A stretch of DNA of 64,000 nt, taken from Bacteroidales bacterium. GTDB taxonomy: Bacteria > Bacteroidota > Bacteroidia > Bacteroidales > UBA10428. Both the position numbers and the translations under genes were made by a program. Below, one piece after another: positions 1-7,360 of this stretch (positions within the stretch are counted from its first letter, which is position 1; every line of letters begins with the position of its first letter). The notes under the pieces are model-generated. The model made no database searches and was not told where the DNA came from. It worked only from the letters and a program-made list of their open reading frames with translations. Location: assembly GCA_016926235.1 (NCBI GenBank), contig JAFGOZ010000064.1:1-64000 (forward strand), written 5' to 3'.

Positions 1-87
1 CCACCCTTTACCGGGGGTGGTCAACATCATAATATTGTATGGTCAACATGGATAATATTGGGTGGTCAGTATGCTTAATAATATACA
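1..87. mobile_element. Probable IS21-family terminus inserted in cas3
   Basis: Three copies of a short motif, GGTCA(A/G)(C/T)AT, begin at 19, 41 and 64, each followed by an AATATTG- or AATAATAT-like tail, so the period is 22-23 bp. Repeated GGTGGTCA units of this spacing, ending in a terminal TG/CA dinucleotide, are typical of multi-repeat ends of IS21-family elements. The last CA is at 86-87 of the plus strand; beyond it the sequence reads as cas3. A short inverted repeat (CCACCC with GGGTGG) lies at 1-20. The istA and istB genes would be off the left edge. What is seen is the repeats and the abrupt end of Cas3 homology; the family assignment is inferred. Confidence 0.6.
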
Positions 88-1165
88 GAAATGGAGTAAC
101 AATTCTTAAAGGTGTGACTACTGACCTAAATTCATCTAAAAGTTGTTTCTTTTTTTCATTTGAAATTTCATCATAGTCATCGTCTTCAAATTTACTTTCA
201 AAATATTCGGCAATTCTACTATGTTGCATGCCACAACAACCATCACCCATTTTTTTATTAAGTCGTTCATACATTGCATTAATGGAAGCCGTAAACGGTA
301 AAATATAAAACGTTCGCCCTTGTCCTCTTTCATCTATTTGTTTTTGCAACCATAAAAGTGCTGTTTCGGTTTTGCCCGAGCCAGTTGGAGAAGTCAGGAT
401 TACATTTCCAATAACTTGTGACGCTCTTCTTTGATGTTCGTAAAATGAGAAAGAGGATGAATGTAGAAAAGAAAAACTTTCAGAATTGAGTTGTTTAATA
501 TTAAATATGCCAGCTGACCCTAAATGATCACATTGTTTAAAGGCTCCTATAAGTAAAATCTTTTCTATGAACTCAGATGTCAAAGTGTTCTTAGTTTTGA
601 CAATATATTTTTTAATAAACTCTTTTGGATTTTCAATGGCGCTTGTTAAAATAGGGTTTAACCCAAAGGATTTAAAATAACTCTGTAGTTTGTCTGAATT
701 AATATTTATTGTAAATGATTCTTTAAAGGTAGGTTTATCATCTAATTCAATTAAGGAGCCAAAACCATTCTCATTTGATTTGTAATTTTTATCAACGAAG
801 TCAAAAAGCTCATTAAAACTTTTATGATGCCCGGCAATAATCAATTGCATTAATTCATTTTCTTCGTCGGTTTCTGATAATGCCCTAATAAAAGGCAATG
901 AGAATAATTCATGACGCTGGTTATGCCAGCTGTTTTTTTGTCCCCGGAGTTTCTTTTGAAATTCAATATGTGCTTTACCTAAATCATGCAAAAGGATACA
1001 TAACTTAAGCAATTTCCAAAATCTGTTTTTGTTAATCGTCTTTGGGAGGTTTGGAACAGAACACTTCAAATTATTTAACACCTCAAGGCAATCCTTAACA
1101 TGTTGTTCGAGAGTAACAGGAGGTTCCGATTTTGCCAAAACTTCATCAAAACCCAAATCGCTCAT
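8..1165 (-). pseudogene. cas3: cas3, HD nuclease-helicase, truncated by insertion
   Basis: Cas3 is the nuclease-helicase recruited by type I Cascade to degrade target DNA. The N-terminal HD domain is visible (His22, then LLHDLGKAH with His60-Asp61, and AGHHKS near 111-116), followed by the start of the SF2 helicase with a Walker A motif TSPTGSGKTE near 258-267. Homology ends around Phe359 (VTPF); the last 26 residues are read from the repeated insertion end at 1-87. The DEAH box and the second RecA domain are missing, so this copy should not be an active helicase. The ATG overlaps the end of cas5 by 4 nt (ATGA), and it is the last gene of the minus-strand cas operon. A normal Cas3 is about 700-900 residues. 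Confidence 0.88.
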
Positions 1166-1836
1166 TTTTCAAAGTTAATTTCATGAAAGTAGATGTCAAT
1201 TATTTTATCTTCAATAATATCGGTATAAGCGATTAAAGTCGATGGATTATTCCCGGATATATGTGAAATTACAGAATAAGGTTCAGTACCAATATTTGTA
1301 CGGGGTATTGTATCAGTAAAATATTTTGGCAGAGGTTGAATATCTCCTGCAAGATAGTTGCCCATAAATGGTACAACCTGTCCTCTTATTCTTTGAGCAT
1401 TTTCAACTTTTGCAAGCGTTACTTTTTCTATCTTGTCGACCGATGCAAGATCATTACTTCGTCCAAGTAATAATTGATAAACAGGTCTTTTAAAATATCC
1501 TGTAATTCTTTCATCAGGTATATATAAATAGAGGCTGCAATCGTACAAGAATTCCCTGTTTATTACATTTGATTTAACCTCGTTTAATGGATAATTTTGG
1601 GTTTTATGCAGTTCAATTTGGTATATTGATTCTAAGTCTGTTGATTTTGCTTTATATTCAAAATAATATCCAATGGTTAATTGTTTATAATATTGGTAAC
1701 TTCCCGCAGCTGCATTAATAAGGCCCAAAATAGTACTCAAAGGAGGGACTTCTAATGTAGGTTGAAAAGCAGATATCAGGTTTGGATAACGAAATCCTGA
1801 TGTCCAAGAAGTTATTTTAATACGGGTTACATCCAT
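1162..1836 (-). CDS. cas5: Cas5, type I-B Cascade subunit
   Basis: This 224-residue protein fits the Cas5 family, a RAMP protein that caps the 5' handle of crRNA in Cascade. The N-terminal beta strand followed by a stretch of the form PxxEVPPLSTILGLINAAAG (residues about 27-46) is the characteristic Cas5 start region. It sits between cas7 and cas3 with one-base and four-base overlaps (1836 and 1162-1165), so translation is probably coupled. The order cas8-cas7-cas5-cas3 matches type I-B (Tneap-like) loci. No disruption is visible in this gene. The subfamily (Cas5t versus Cas5h) is inferred from the neighbours. Confidence 0.85.
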   Translation of the reverse strand: MDVTRIKITSWTSGFRYPNLISAFQPTLEVPPLSTILGLINAAAGSYQYYKQLTIGYYFEYKAKSTDLESIYQIELHKTQNYPLNEVKSNVINREFLYDCSLYLYIPDERITGYFKRPVYQLLLGRSNDLASVDKIEKVTLAKVENAQRIRGQVVPFMGNYLAGDIQPLPKYFTDTIPRTNIGTEPYSVISHISGNNPSTLIAYTDIIEDKIIDIYFHEINFEK

Positions 1837-2900
1837 TATTCAACTTGATTTATCAGTTGTTCGCAATATTTATCAATAACTTCATTTACACTTCCATATT
1901 CAACAAAGCCCAAACTCTTTAAATCTTCAAGAGCTTTATTTTCTTCATCAAGGAACCCGTTGCGTTTTCCAATAAATACTTTTCCTTCAAAGGTGTCTTT
2001 ATAATCTTGCAGGGCTTCTTTCAGACCTTCAACATTGAGGACTGCTATTTCATCATTTTTACCTGTATTTTTGATGATATGAGAGAAAGGATGATTTCCA
2101 GTTGTTGTTGTTGCCAATACTATAAACTTTGGTGTAACATCTCCCAGGTTATTGGTTTGCATTGCGCCGCCATTAATATGTTTTAGGGCTAGAATCGTAT
2201 CTTCTATTCTTTTCTTACGAGTTTCTTTATCCATGCGTATTAATTTGGCTGGATTTCCGTCTTTTGTCTTAACATATGGGTCATCGATTTCTGTAGCACC
2301 GTTTTCAATGGCTTCTGTACGCAGCTTTTCTGAAAGGTTAACATAACCAGTCTTGTTGTAATTTGAAAATGTACCTACCATTGCAAGGTCAAGGCTAAAC
2401 ATGCCTTTCATTATTGCACTATATTCTTGTTTACTATAAGGTACTGAATCTCCTTCTTGTCTTGCCATACTTGACCAATTTTCAACAGGATTAACAGATG
2501 CAGCGGAAATAATTGCTGAATTCTTTAGAGGGGAAATCCTAGTAACCGTAATGTTTACGTTTTTTTCTTTCCCTTTTTCGTCAGTGATTTTTTCCGATGC
2601 AGCTTTCATGTACCCAAAAACATCATCATCAGGGTATTTAAATGGATCAGCAGATGTAAAGGCTATCTTTGCTTCTCTAATGACCGGGGATAATTCCCAA
2701 CCGGCATTTTTCTGTAGAGCTTCACGCCACCAATAACGCCATGCTTGCCCTGACACATAAACATAACTGCGACCATTTTTGTAAATCTTTTTCGTGGCCA
2801 CGGCATTATCAAAATTGCTTGTTGTGTTTTTACCTGCATTATTTAATGCTACAACATCAACATCAAGTAAAATAAATCCTTGGGTTTTTAAATTTTTCAT
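1836..2900 (-). CDS. cas7: Cas7 (Cst2/DevR family) Cascade backbone
   Basis: This 354-residue protein is a DevR/Cst2-type Cas7, the repeated backbone subunit that holds the crRNA spacer. The N-terminus (FILLDVDVVALNNAGK, then SNFDNAVATKKI and a GRSYVYVSGQAWRYWWRE segment near residues 43-61) is the conserved part of the family. Later segments (SLDLAMVGTFS near 170-179; HINGGAMQTNNLGDVTPKF near 241-259) also fit this Cas7 type. It lies 11 nt after cas8 and overlaps cas5 by one base, consistent with one transcript. The gene appears full length. Confidence 0.87.
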   Translation of the reverse strand: MKNLKTQGFILLDVDVVALNNAGKNTTSNFDNAVATKKIYKNGRSYVYVSGQAWRYWWREALQKNAGWELSPVIREAKIAFTSADPFKYPDDDVFGYMKAASEKITDEKGKEKNVNITVTRISPLKNSAIISAASVNPVENWSSMARQEGDSVPYSKQEYSAIMKGMFSLDLAMVGTFSNYNKTGYVNLSEKLRTEAIENGATEIDDPYVKTKDGNPAKLIRMDKETRKKRIEDTILALKHINGGAMQTNNLGDVTPKFIVLATTTTGNHPFSHIIKNTGKNDEIAVLNVEGLKEALQDYKDTFEGKVFIGKRNGFLDEENKALEDLKSLGFVEYGSVNEVIDKYCEQLINQVE

Positions 2901-2911
2901 ATCTATAAAAT

Positions 2912-4327
2912 TTATTGGTTTTCTACCTCAGTTGGTTCTTGTTCAGATAATTCAATCACTACATTTAATTTAAGCTCGTGTAGTTCTTGGTAAATGGCAA
3001 TTAATAAAATATCCCTGATTTCCTGCCATGAAACATCATCAGAAAAAAGATAGTTTACATAATCATCGACGCTTATTATTAAATCACCTCCTTCATTGAA
3101 ATTTTTAGCAATTACATCGCTTAACAAGTATCTCCTAAGCAAATATGGATTTTTAGCTCCATTTAAGCTTGTTATCCTTTTTTTAATTGAATCTGCATTC
3201 TGGTCTTTGACCAGATATTTTGCTAATTCCTTAATTTTATTTACAGTTTCGTTTTTCATATTTCGAATATATGTTTGATAGGTTTCAATAATTTTAAAAT
3301 TCATTGTATGTGCTTTAACCCACTTCAGAAAATCAGGGATAAGGCTTTGACCAGATAATAGTTTTGTATAAATTCGGTTGCCCCATGTTTTATAATCATT
3401 AAAAGTTACCAAATTCATTTCTCCTTTTTTTTCTATTTCATAATTATTCGTTTCTGGATTGTAGTTAGCTCCTTTAAATTTTGAATTATGATAATGAGAA
3501 TAAACAAAACGTTGCCAATCATTTTTTAATTCTGCTTGTGCACAATATCTATAAAAATCAAATATTCGTGCAGGAACCCTATATACATTCATTTCAGTGC
3601 TTGCCCCAAAATTTGAGAAATGATATAAGGTCAATGATATAGGAATTTTTAAATCAGAAACCAGTTTTACATTTGTAATAACTTTATCTATAAAATTAAA
3701 TAATGCATTGGCTGGATTATGAAATTCTGATTTTAACACCCCAGTTTCAGAGGCAAATCCGATTCCACTTAAGTTGTTTTTACAATTATCAACAACAAAA
3801 AATTCTGTAATTTCAGGCACATTACTATGAATACATGCGATTTTACCACTTAAGAGGATTGAGCCTAAAGGGATAAAAAACATCCTTATTAATATTTCTT
3901 TTGAAAGCATTAATCCCGGTTGGAAGAAATGATGAAAGTTGATAAATGCACCTGAACCAGATAATATTAAACTTTCCCTTCCTGCAGAATATAATTTGGT
4001 TTTTCGGCCGCTTATCCTGCAATATCCTTCTTCCGATGGCGCTTCATCTTTTATAATTTGAGAAAATAACCTTAAGGTACCTTCAATTTTTTCTTTATTT
4101 GTTTTGATTGAGGGATTTGTGATTTTTGATCCGTGGAAGAAACTATGTAATTTCCCTTCCCAGTTGTTCACATATATTAATGTGGCTTCTTCGATTAAGT
4201 TTAATATATCTTTATCAGGTTCTCGTTTCTGCAAATATTTAATCACATATCCCCCAATATCTGCAAATGGATCGCCTGAGGTTTTTGTTAACCATTCGTA
4301 ATCAATAGTTTTTGTATATTGTTTCAT
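2912..4327 (-). CDS. cas8: Cas8-type large subunit (Cst1-like)
   Basis: This 471-residue protein occupies the large-subunit position of a type I-B operon. Its start ([19 protein letters not shown], residues 13-31) resembles the GxPFxDxG opening of the Cst1 family. Cst1 proteins usually carry two CxxC pairs. Here the corresponding region (GYCRISGRKTKLYSAGR, about residues 101-117) keeps only one Cys, so a structural zinc site seems lost. Large subunits recognise the PAM and recruit Cas3. The first 33 codons are repeated twice upstream (4458-4553 and 4685-4774). The ATG at 4325-4327 is chosen because all three copies share it. The family call is moderately sure; the role follows from position. 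Confidence 0.72.
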   Translation of the reverse strand: MKQYTKTIDYEWLTKTSGDPFADIGGYVIKYLQKREPDKDILNLIEEATLIYVNNWEGKLHSFFHGSKITNPSIKTNKEKIEGTLRLFSQIIKDEAPSEEGYCRISGRKTKLYSAGRESLILSGSGAFINFHHFFQPGLMLSKEILIRMFFIPLGSILLSGKIACIHSNVPEITEFFVVDNCKNNLSGIGFASETGVLKSEFHNPANALFNFIDKVITNVKLVSDLKIPISLTLYHFSNFGASTEMNVYRVPARIFDFYRYCAQAELKNDWQRFVYSHYHNSKFKGANYNPETNNYEIEKKGEMNLVTFNDYKTWGNRIYTKLLSGQSLIPDFLKWVKAHTMNFKIIETYQTYIRNMKNETVNKIKELAKYLVKDQNADSIKKRITSLNGAKNPYLLRRYLLSDVIAKNFNEGGDLIISVDDYVNYLFSDDVSWQEIRDILLIAIYQELHELKLNVVIELSEQEPTEVENQ

Positions 4328-4388
4328 AATATATGAATGTTCAAATCTTTAATAGTCCTGTATTGTCCATTTATAAAAGTCAACATCA

Positions 4389-4774
<386 letters not shown>

Positions 4775-4801
4775 TTTTATTCTTATATAATTTTTAAACA
4801 A

Positions 4802-4984
4802 TCAGTAGTTAACAAGATTTATTATAATATTTTTGTAATCGTCCGGTTAATATTTCTTTTAATATATTTGTTTCGATATTTCTAAAATGGAATTGAAAAA
4901 TTAAATAATAGTTCTTTATTAGTCGGGCCAGTTTGGATTTACCTCCTGGAAGAAAATCCCGGGATTTTTTAATTTCAAAATCTT
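4802..4984. other. AT-rich spacer upstream of hicA
   Basis: No gene is visible in these 183 bp between the cas8-like remnants and hicA. A perfect palindrome AAAATCCCGGGATTTT lies at about 4963-4978, close to the hicA start; it has no loop and no clear role. The region probably carries the hicA promoter, but no convincing -7 box was seen. Confidence 0.5.
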
Positions 4985-5173
4985 ATGAAGCAAAAGGATT
5001 TAATAAAGCACCTTAGGAATAATGGATGTTACCTGTTAAGGGAAGGTAAAAAGCACATGGTTTATTTCAACCCTTTGAATAAAAAAACAGCCACTGTGCC
5101 AAGGCATAAGGAAATTAAAAATATTCTTTGCAAGGAGATTTGTAAGGAGCTTGAAATCGAAATGATTGGATAG
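4985..5173 (+). CDS. hicA: HicA-family mRNA interferase toxin
   Basis: This 62-residue protein has the double-stranded-RNA-binding-like fold signature of HicA/YcfA: KDLIKHLRNNGCYLLREGKKHMVYFNP, then VPRHKEIKNILCKEICKEL. The His in GKKHMVYFNP is the expected catalytic residue and VPRH the conserved second motif. HicA cleaves mRNA and is normally neutralised by HicB. Here hicA is on the plus strand and its stop lies two bases from the stop of hicB on the other strand, so the pair is convergent rather than co-transcribed. It sits inside the cas operon, opposite to it. Confidence 0.85.
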   Translation: MKQKDLIKHLRNNGCYLLREGKKHMVYFNPLNKKTATVPRHKEIKNILCKEICKELEIEMIG

Positions 5174-5175
5174 GG

Positions 5176-5388
5176 TTATAAATCAAGCTGTTCTACTTTA
5201 TATTTCGATTTCCCCATTTCCTTTATCGCCATATCCATCCTTACCTGTTGTAGCAATTGGATAGCTTCTTTTATATTTTCCCTCACTTCGTTTTCTGTTT
5301 CACCTTGGGTAAATGCCCCGGGAACCTCAGGCACCATCCCGACAAAACCACCTTCTTCAGCTTCTTGTATAATTAATCTGTATTTCAT
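5176..5388 (-). CDS. hicB: HicB-family antitoxin
   Basis: This 70-residue protein matches the HicB N-terminal partial RNase H-like domain: MKYRLIIQEAEEGGFVGMVP, then EVPGAFTQGETENEVRENIKEAIQL. It lacks an obvious C-terminal HTH or RHH DNA-binding domain, so it may not repress its own promoter. It would bind and block HicA. It reads in the same direction as the cas genes, and its stop faces the hicA stop with a two-base gap. Separate control of toxin and antitoxin is unusual for this family. Confidence 0.82.
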   Translation of the reverse strand: MKYRLIIQEAEEGGFVGMVPEVPGAFTQGETENEVRENIKEAIQLLQQVRMDMAIKEMGKSKYKVEQLDL

Positions 5389-5486
5389 ACGGTTTAAATA
5401 CTTTCTGATTGTAAAGATACTACTTTTTCCTTTTACTTCTCAGTAAATCAAAGAACGTTTTATATAGTAATAATTTTTTAAATTAT

Positions 5487-5777
5487 TTACCTTGTCTCAA
5501 TCAAATCAACTTTTTTTATGTCTTTTCTTCGTAGACCTGACAGGTTTTCAAAACCTGTCAGGTTTATATTAGCATCAACATCAACATCCCTTATCCTCAC
5601 CAATAAATGAAAATGGTTAGGCATTAGCGCCCATGCGTATGTATCAGCTATGGGTTGTATGTGTTCATCATACAAGTTTAAGAAATAGGAATAGTTTTCA
5701 TCTATTCTGAAAAGGGCCTCGCTATTATTGCCCCTGTTGTAAATATGATAATATTTACCGTATTGCAAGTTTTCCAT
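5487..5777 (-). pseudogene. Truncated REP-associated tyrosine transposase (RAYT)
   Basis: The 96 residues open with KYYHIYNRGNNSEALFRIDENYSYFL and contain MPNHFHLLVRI (about 52-62), the His-hydrophobic-His metal site of Y1/IS200-like HUH transposases. Bacteroidota RAYTs are usually near 180-200 residues and carry the catalytic Tyr in the second half. Here the frame runs into the ACCTGACAGG palindrome (INLTGFENLSGL) and stops soon after, so the catalytic Tyr region is missing. RAYTs are thought to spread short palindromes of the kind found next to it. It lies 30 nt after the cas6 stop. Confidence 0.8.
5534..5564. repeat. ACCTGACAGG palindrome, copy 3, inside RAYT remnant
   Basis: The arms ACCTGACAGGTTTT and AAAACCTGTCAGGT flank a single central C. 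It lies in the coding frame of the truncated transposase, where homology to the family ends. It may mark the break point. Confidence 0.9.
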
Positions 5778-5807
5778 TTAACAGTTATTTGTTGATTCGT
5801 TATTTTA

Positions 5808-6599
5808 TTATTCCAATATCTCCACCCAACCAAACCCCATGGCGTTCTTTTCGCCAAAACCACAATTGTAGCCCATGCGGTGTATTTCTGGCGGGGCTGT
5901 CAGTTCAAATTCATACATATATCCTTTTACCCTCGTTTCTTCAGTAGTTCCCGGGCGCATTACCCTTAATCCTGACCTGAGATCGGATAGTATTCTAAAA
6001 TCCCACTCGGGTTCGTCATCTTCATTTAAGTTGCCAGCTTTTACAGGTATACTTAACAGGTATCCTTTGTATTTTTCTATAAGGTGTGTTATGAAATATT
6101 CAGGATATTCCGTCGCATCAGGGGGCAGGTAGGTTGCCTGTTTACTTTCATTTTTTATACTTATTACCAACGGTGATTTTATGGAATAGCGCATTGTTTC
6201 ATTAAATATGGGGGAGGGGAGGGCTTCAATTCCTGAAACCTTGAAATTGGCGCCACATAATTTGTCTCCAATAAATATTTCCTGGTCAGTAAAAATACCT
6301 TTCACGAAATTCTCTGCCAGGTTATCAAGGTTAAACGCCAGTTGGAAGGATATTTCATTACCATTTAATTCAAACATTCCTTTTTCCTTATGAAGTCTAT
6401 AAGGCCTTATGTCCAGGGGAGAATAAGTAAAAAATTTAAACCGTTTATTTCCTTCTCCATAACCGGATGTATGAAGAAATGAGGCCAGTTGTTTATCGGC
6501 TTTGCCCAAAACTTTATATACCCACGCACCAATAAAATACTGGTAATCTACCGGTATATACGTATTGCCTGTATTACTTAACTTAATATGAAAGCGCAT
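5808..6599 (-). CDS. cas6: Cas6 crRNA endoribonuclease
   Basis: This 263-residue RAMP protein processes pre-crRNA by cutting within the repeat. The start MRFHIKLSNTGNTYIPVDYQ and the C-terminal glycine-rich loop GYNCGFGEKNAMGFGWVEI are typical of Cas6. A longer frame to 6686 exists, but its first 29 residues are encoded by the palindrome and low-complexity DNA, so the ATG at 6597-6599 is preferred. The family's catalytic His is variable; candidates lie near the N-terminus and are not certain. It is first in the cas operon but is separated from cas8 by the RAYT, hicAB and duplicated units. An 11-bp inverted repeat lies directly before the start codon. Confidence 0.85.
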   Translation of the reverse strand: MRFHIKLSNTGNTYIPVDYQYFIGAWVYKVLGKADKQLASFLHTSGYGEGNKRFKFFTYSPLDIRPYRLHKEKGMFELNGNEISFQLAFNLDNLAENFVKGIFTDQEIFIGDKLCGANFKVSGIEALPSPIFNETMRYSIKSPLVISIKNESKQATYLPPDATEYPEYFITHLIEKYKGYLLSIPVKAGNLNEDDEPEWDFRILSDLRSGLRVMRPGTTEETRVKGYMYEFELTAPPEIHRMGYNCGFGEKNAMGFGWVEILE

Positions 6600-6600
6600 C

Positions 6601-6631
6601 GTGTAAATTGTAATCGGGAAACAATTTACAC
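6601..6631. promoter_or_regulatory. Perfect 11-bp inverted repeat at the cas6 start
   Basis: GTGTAAATTGT (6601-6611) and ACAATTTACAC (6621-6631) form a perfect 11-bp stem with a 9-nt loop. The stem ends one base before the cas6 ATG on the minus strand, so in the cas6 mRNA it would occupy the ribosome entry region. On the plus strand it is followed by TTTTTTT and could act as a terminator, although no plus-strand gene precedes it. It could be an operator, a translational control hairpin, or a terminator. Confidence 0.6.
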
Positions 6632-6669
6632 TTTTTTTAGAATTATAAAAAAAATAATCTAACAAAAAA

Positions 6670-6698
6670 ACCTGACAGGTTTTCAAAACCTGTCAGGT
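6670..6698. repeat. ACCTGACAGG palindrome, copy 4, upstream of cas6
   Basis: The arms ACCTGACAGGTTTT and AAAACCTGTCAGGT surround one C, as in copy 3. It lies in the 143-bp gap between the pRiA4b ORF-3-like gene and cas6. Confidence 0.9.
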
Positions 6699-6742
6699 TT
6701 AGGCACACAAATAAATGTATTTATTTAATAATATATTTAAAA

Positions 6743-7342
6743 TCACTTATTCTTAGTAAATACACTGATCAGATATTCATTTGTTTCTTCCAGGAAAAAT
6801 TCTTCCGGGTCCCATGTTTCATTATCTTCAAGGCCTAACCATTCTGCCAAACCTTCATATTCCGTGTTGTTGGGATCGGAAAGTATGTATTTTAAATTTT
6901 CATATCCCCATGGTCCACCGCAATCTTCCGGTGGGCAATTCCCTTTACCGTCAATGCAATTAGGGTATAAAATAGTATTGTCGGTAATTTTTTCAAGGGT
7001 GATGGAGTGTTTCCAGTCATCGCCAAAATCATAGATATAAGTGAATTTTTGCCCTTCTTTGGTGAATATCTCAGCTAGTGTAATATCTTCGGCATCTAAT
7101 GCATCACCAGGGTCTAAAAAACCTAAAAAATCATCCTGCCCGTCTTCCGGGGTAAGTTCTATTCGTGGAGAAGAACCATACCCTTTCGGTGAAAACTGGA
7201 ACAAATGTTCGTTTTCCCAGCCAAAAACCACCTGTATCGCAATATGAAAATCCCAGAACGTAAGAGTAGCGGGTAAAATAACTTTTCGCCACACGGGTGG
7301 TTTGGTTATGTTGTCAATCTGGATTTTAAACTGATAAGTCAT
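6743..7342 (-). CDS. Plasmid pRiA4b ORF-3 family protein
   Basis: This 199-residue protein matches the pRiA4b ORF-3-like (MM3350) family. The N-terminal KPPVWRKVILPATLTFWDFH, the middle TYIYDFGDDWKHSITLEKI (about residues 101-119), and the cysteine-containing ENCxGxxPPEDCGGPWGYE-like segment (near 128-146, here NCIDGKGNCPPEDCGGPWGY) are hallmarks. The biochemical role of the family is unknown. It is 18 nt downstream of the GH13 gene on the same strand, so the two may share a transcript. It is not a known Cas protein. Confidence 0.88.
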   Translation of the reverse strand: MTYQFKIQIDNITKPPVWRKVILPATLTFWDFHIAIQVVFGWENEHLFQFSPKGYGSSPRIELTPEDGQDDFLGFLDPGDALDAEDITLAEIFTKEGQKFTYIYDFGDDWKHSITLEKITDNTILYPNCIDGKGNCPPEDCGGPWGYENLKYILSDPNNTEYEGLAEWLGLEDNETWDPEEFFLEETNEYLISVFTKNK

Positions 7343-7360
7343 TTATTTTGATAATTAAAT

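Noticed and set aside
19..87. The 22-23 bp repeats as a CRISPR array
   Set aside because: There are only three short imperfect copies, with no spacers between them, and they end at the cas3 break. A transposon end explains them better.
4963..4978. The AAAATCCCGGGATTTT palindrome as a terminator
   Set aside because: There is no loop and no gene ending before it on either strand in a suitable place.
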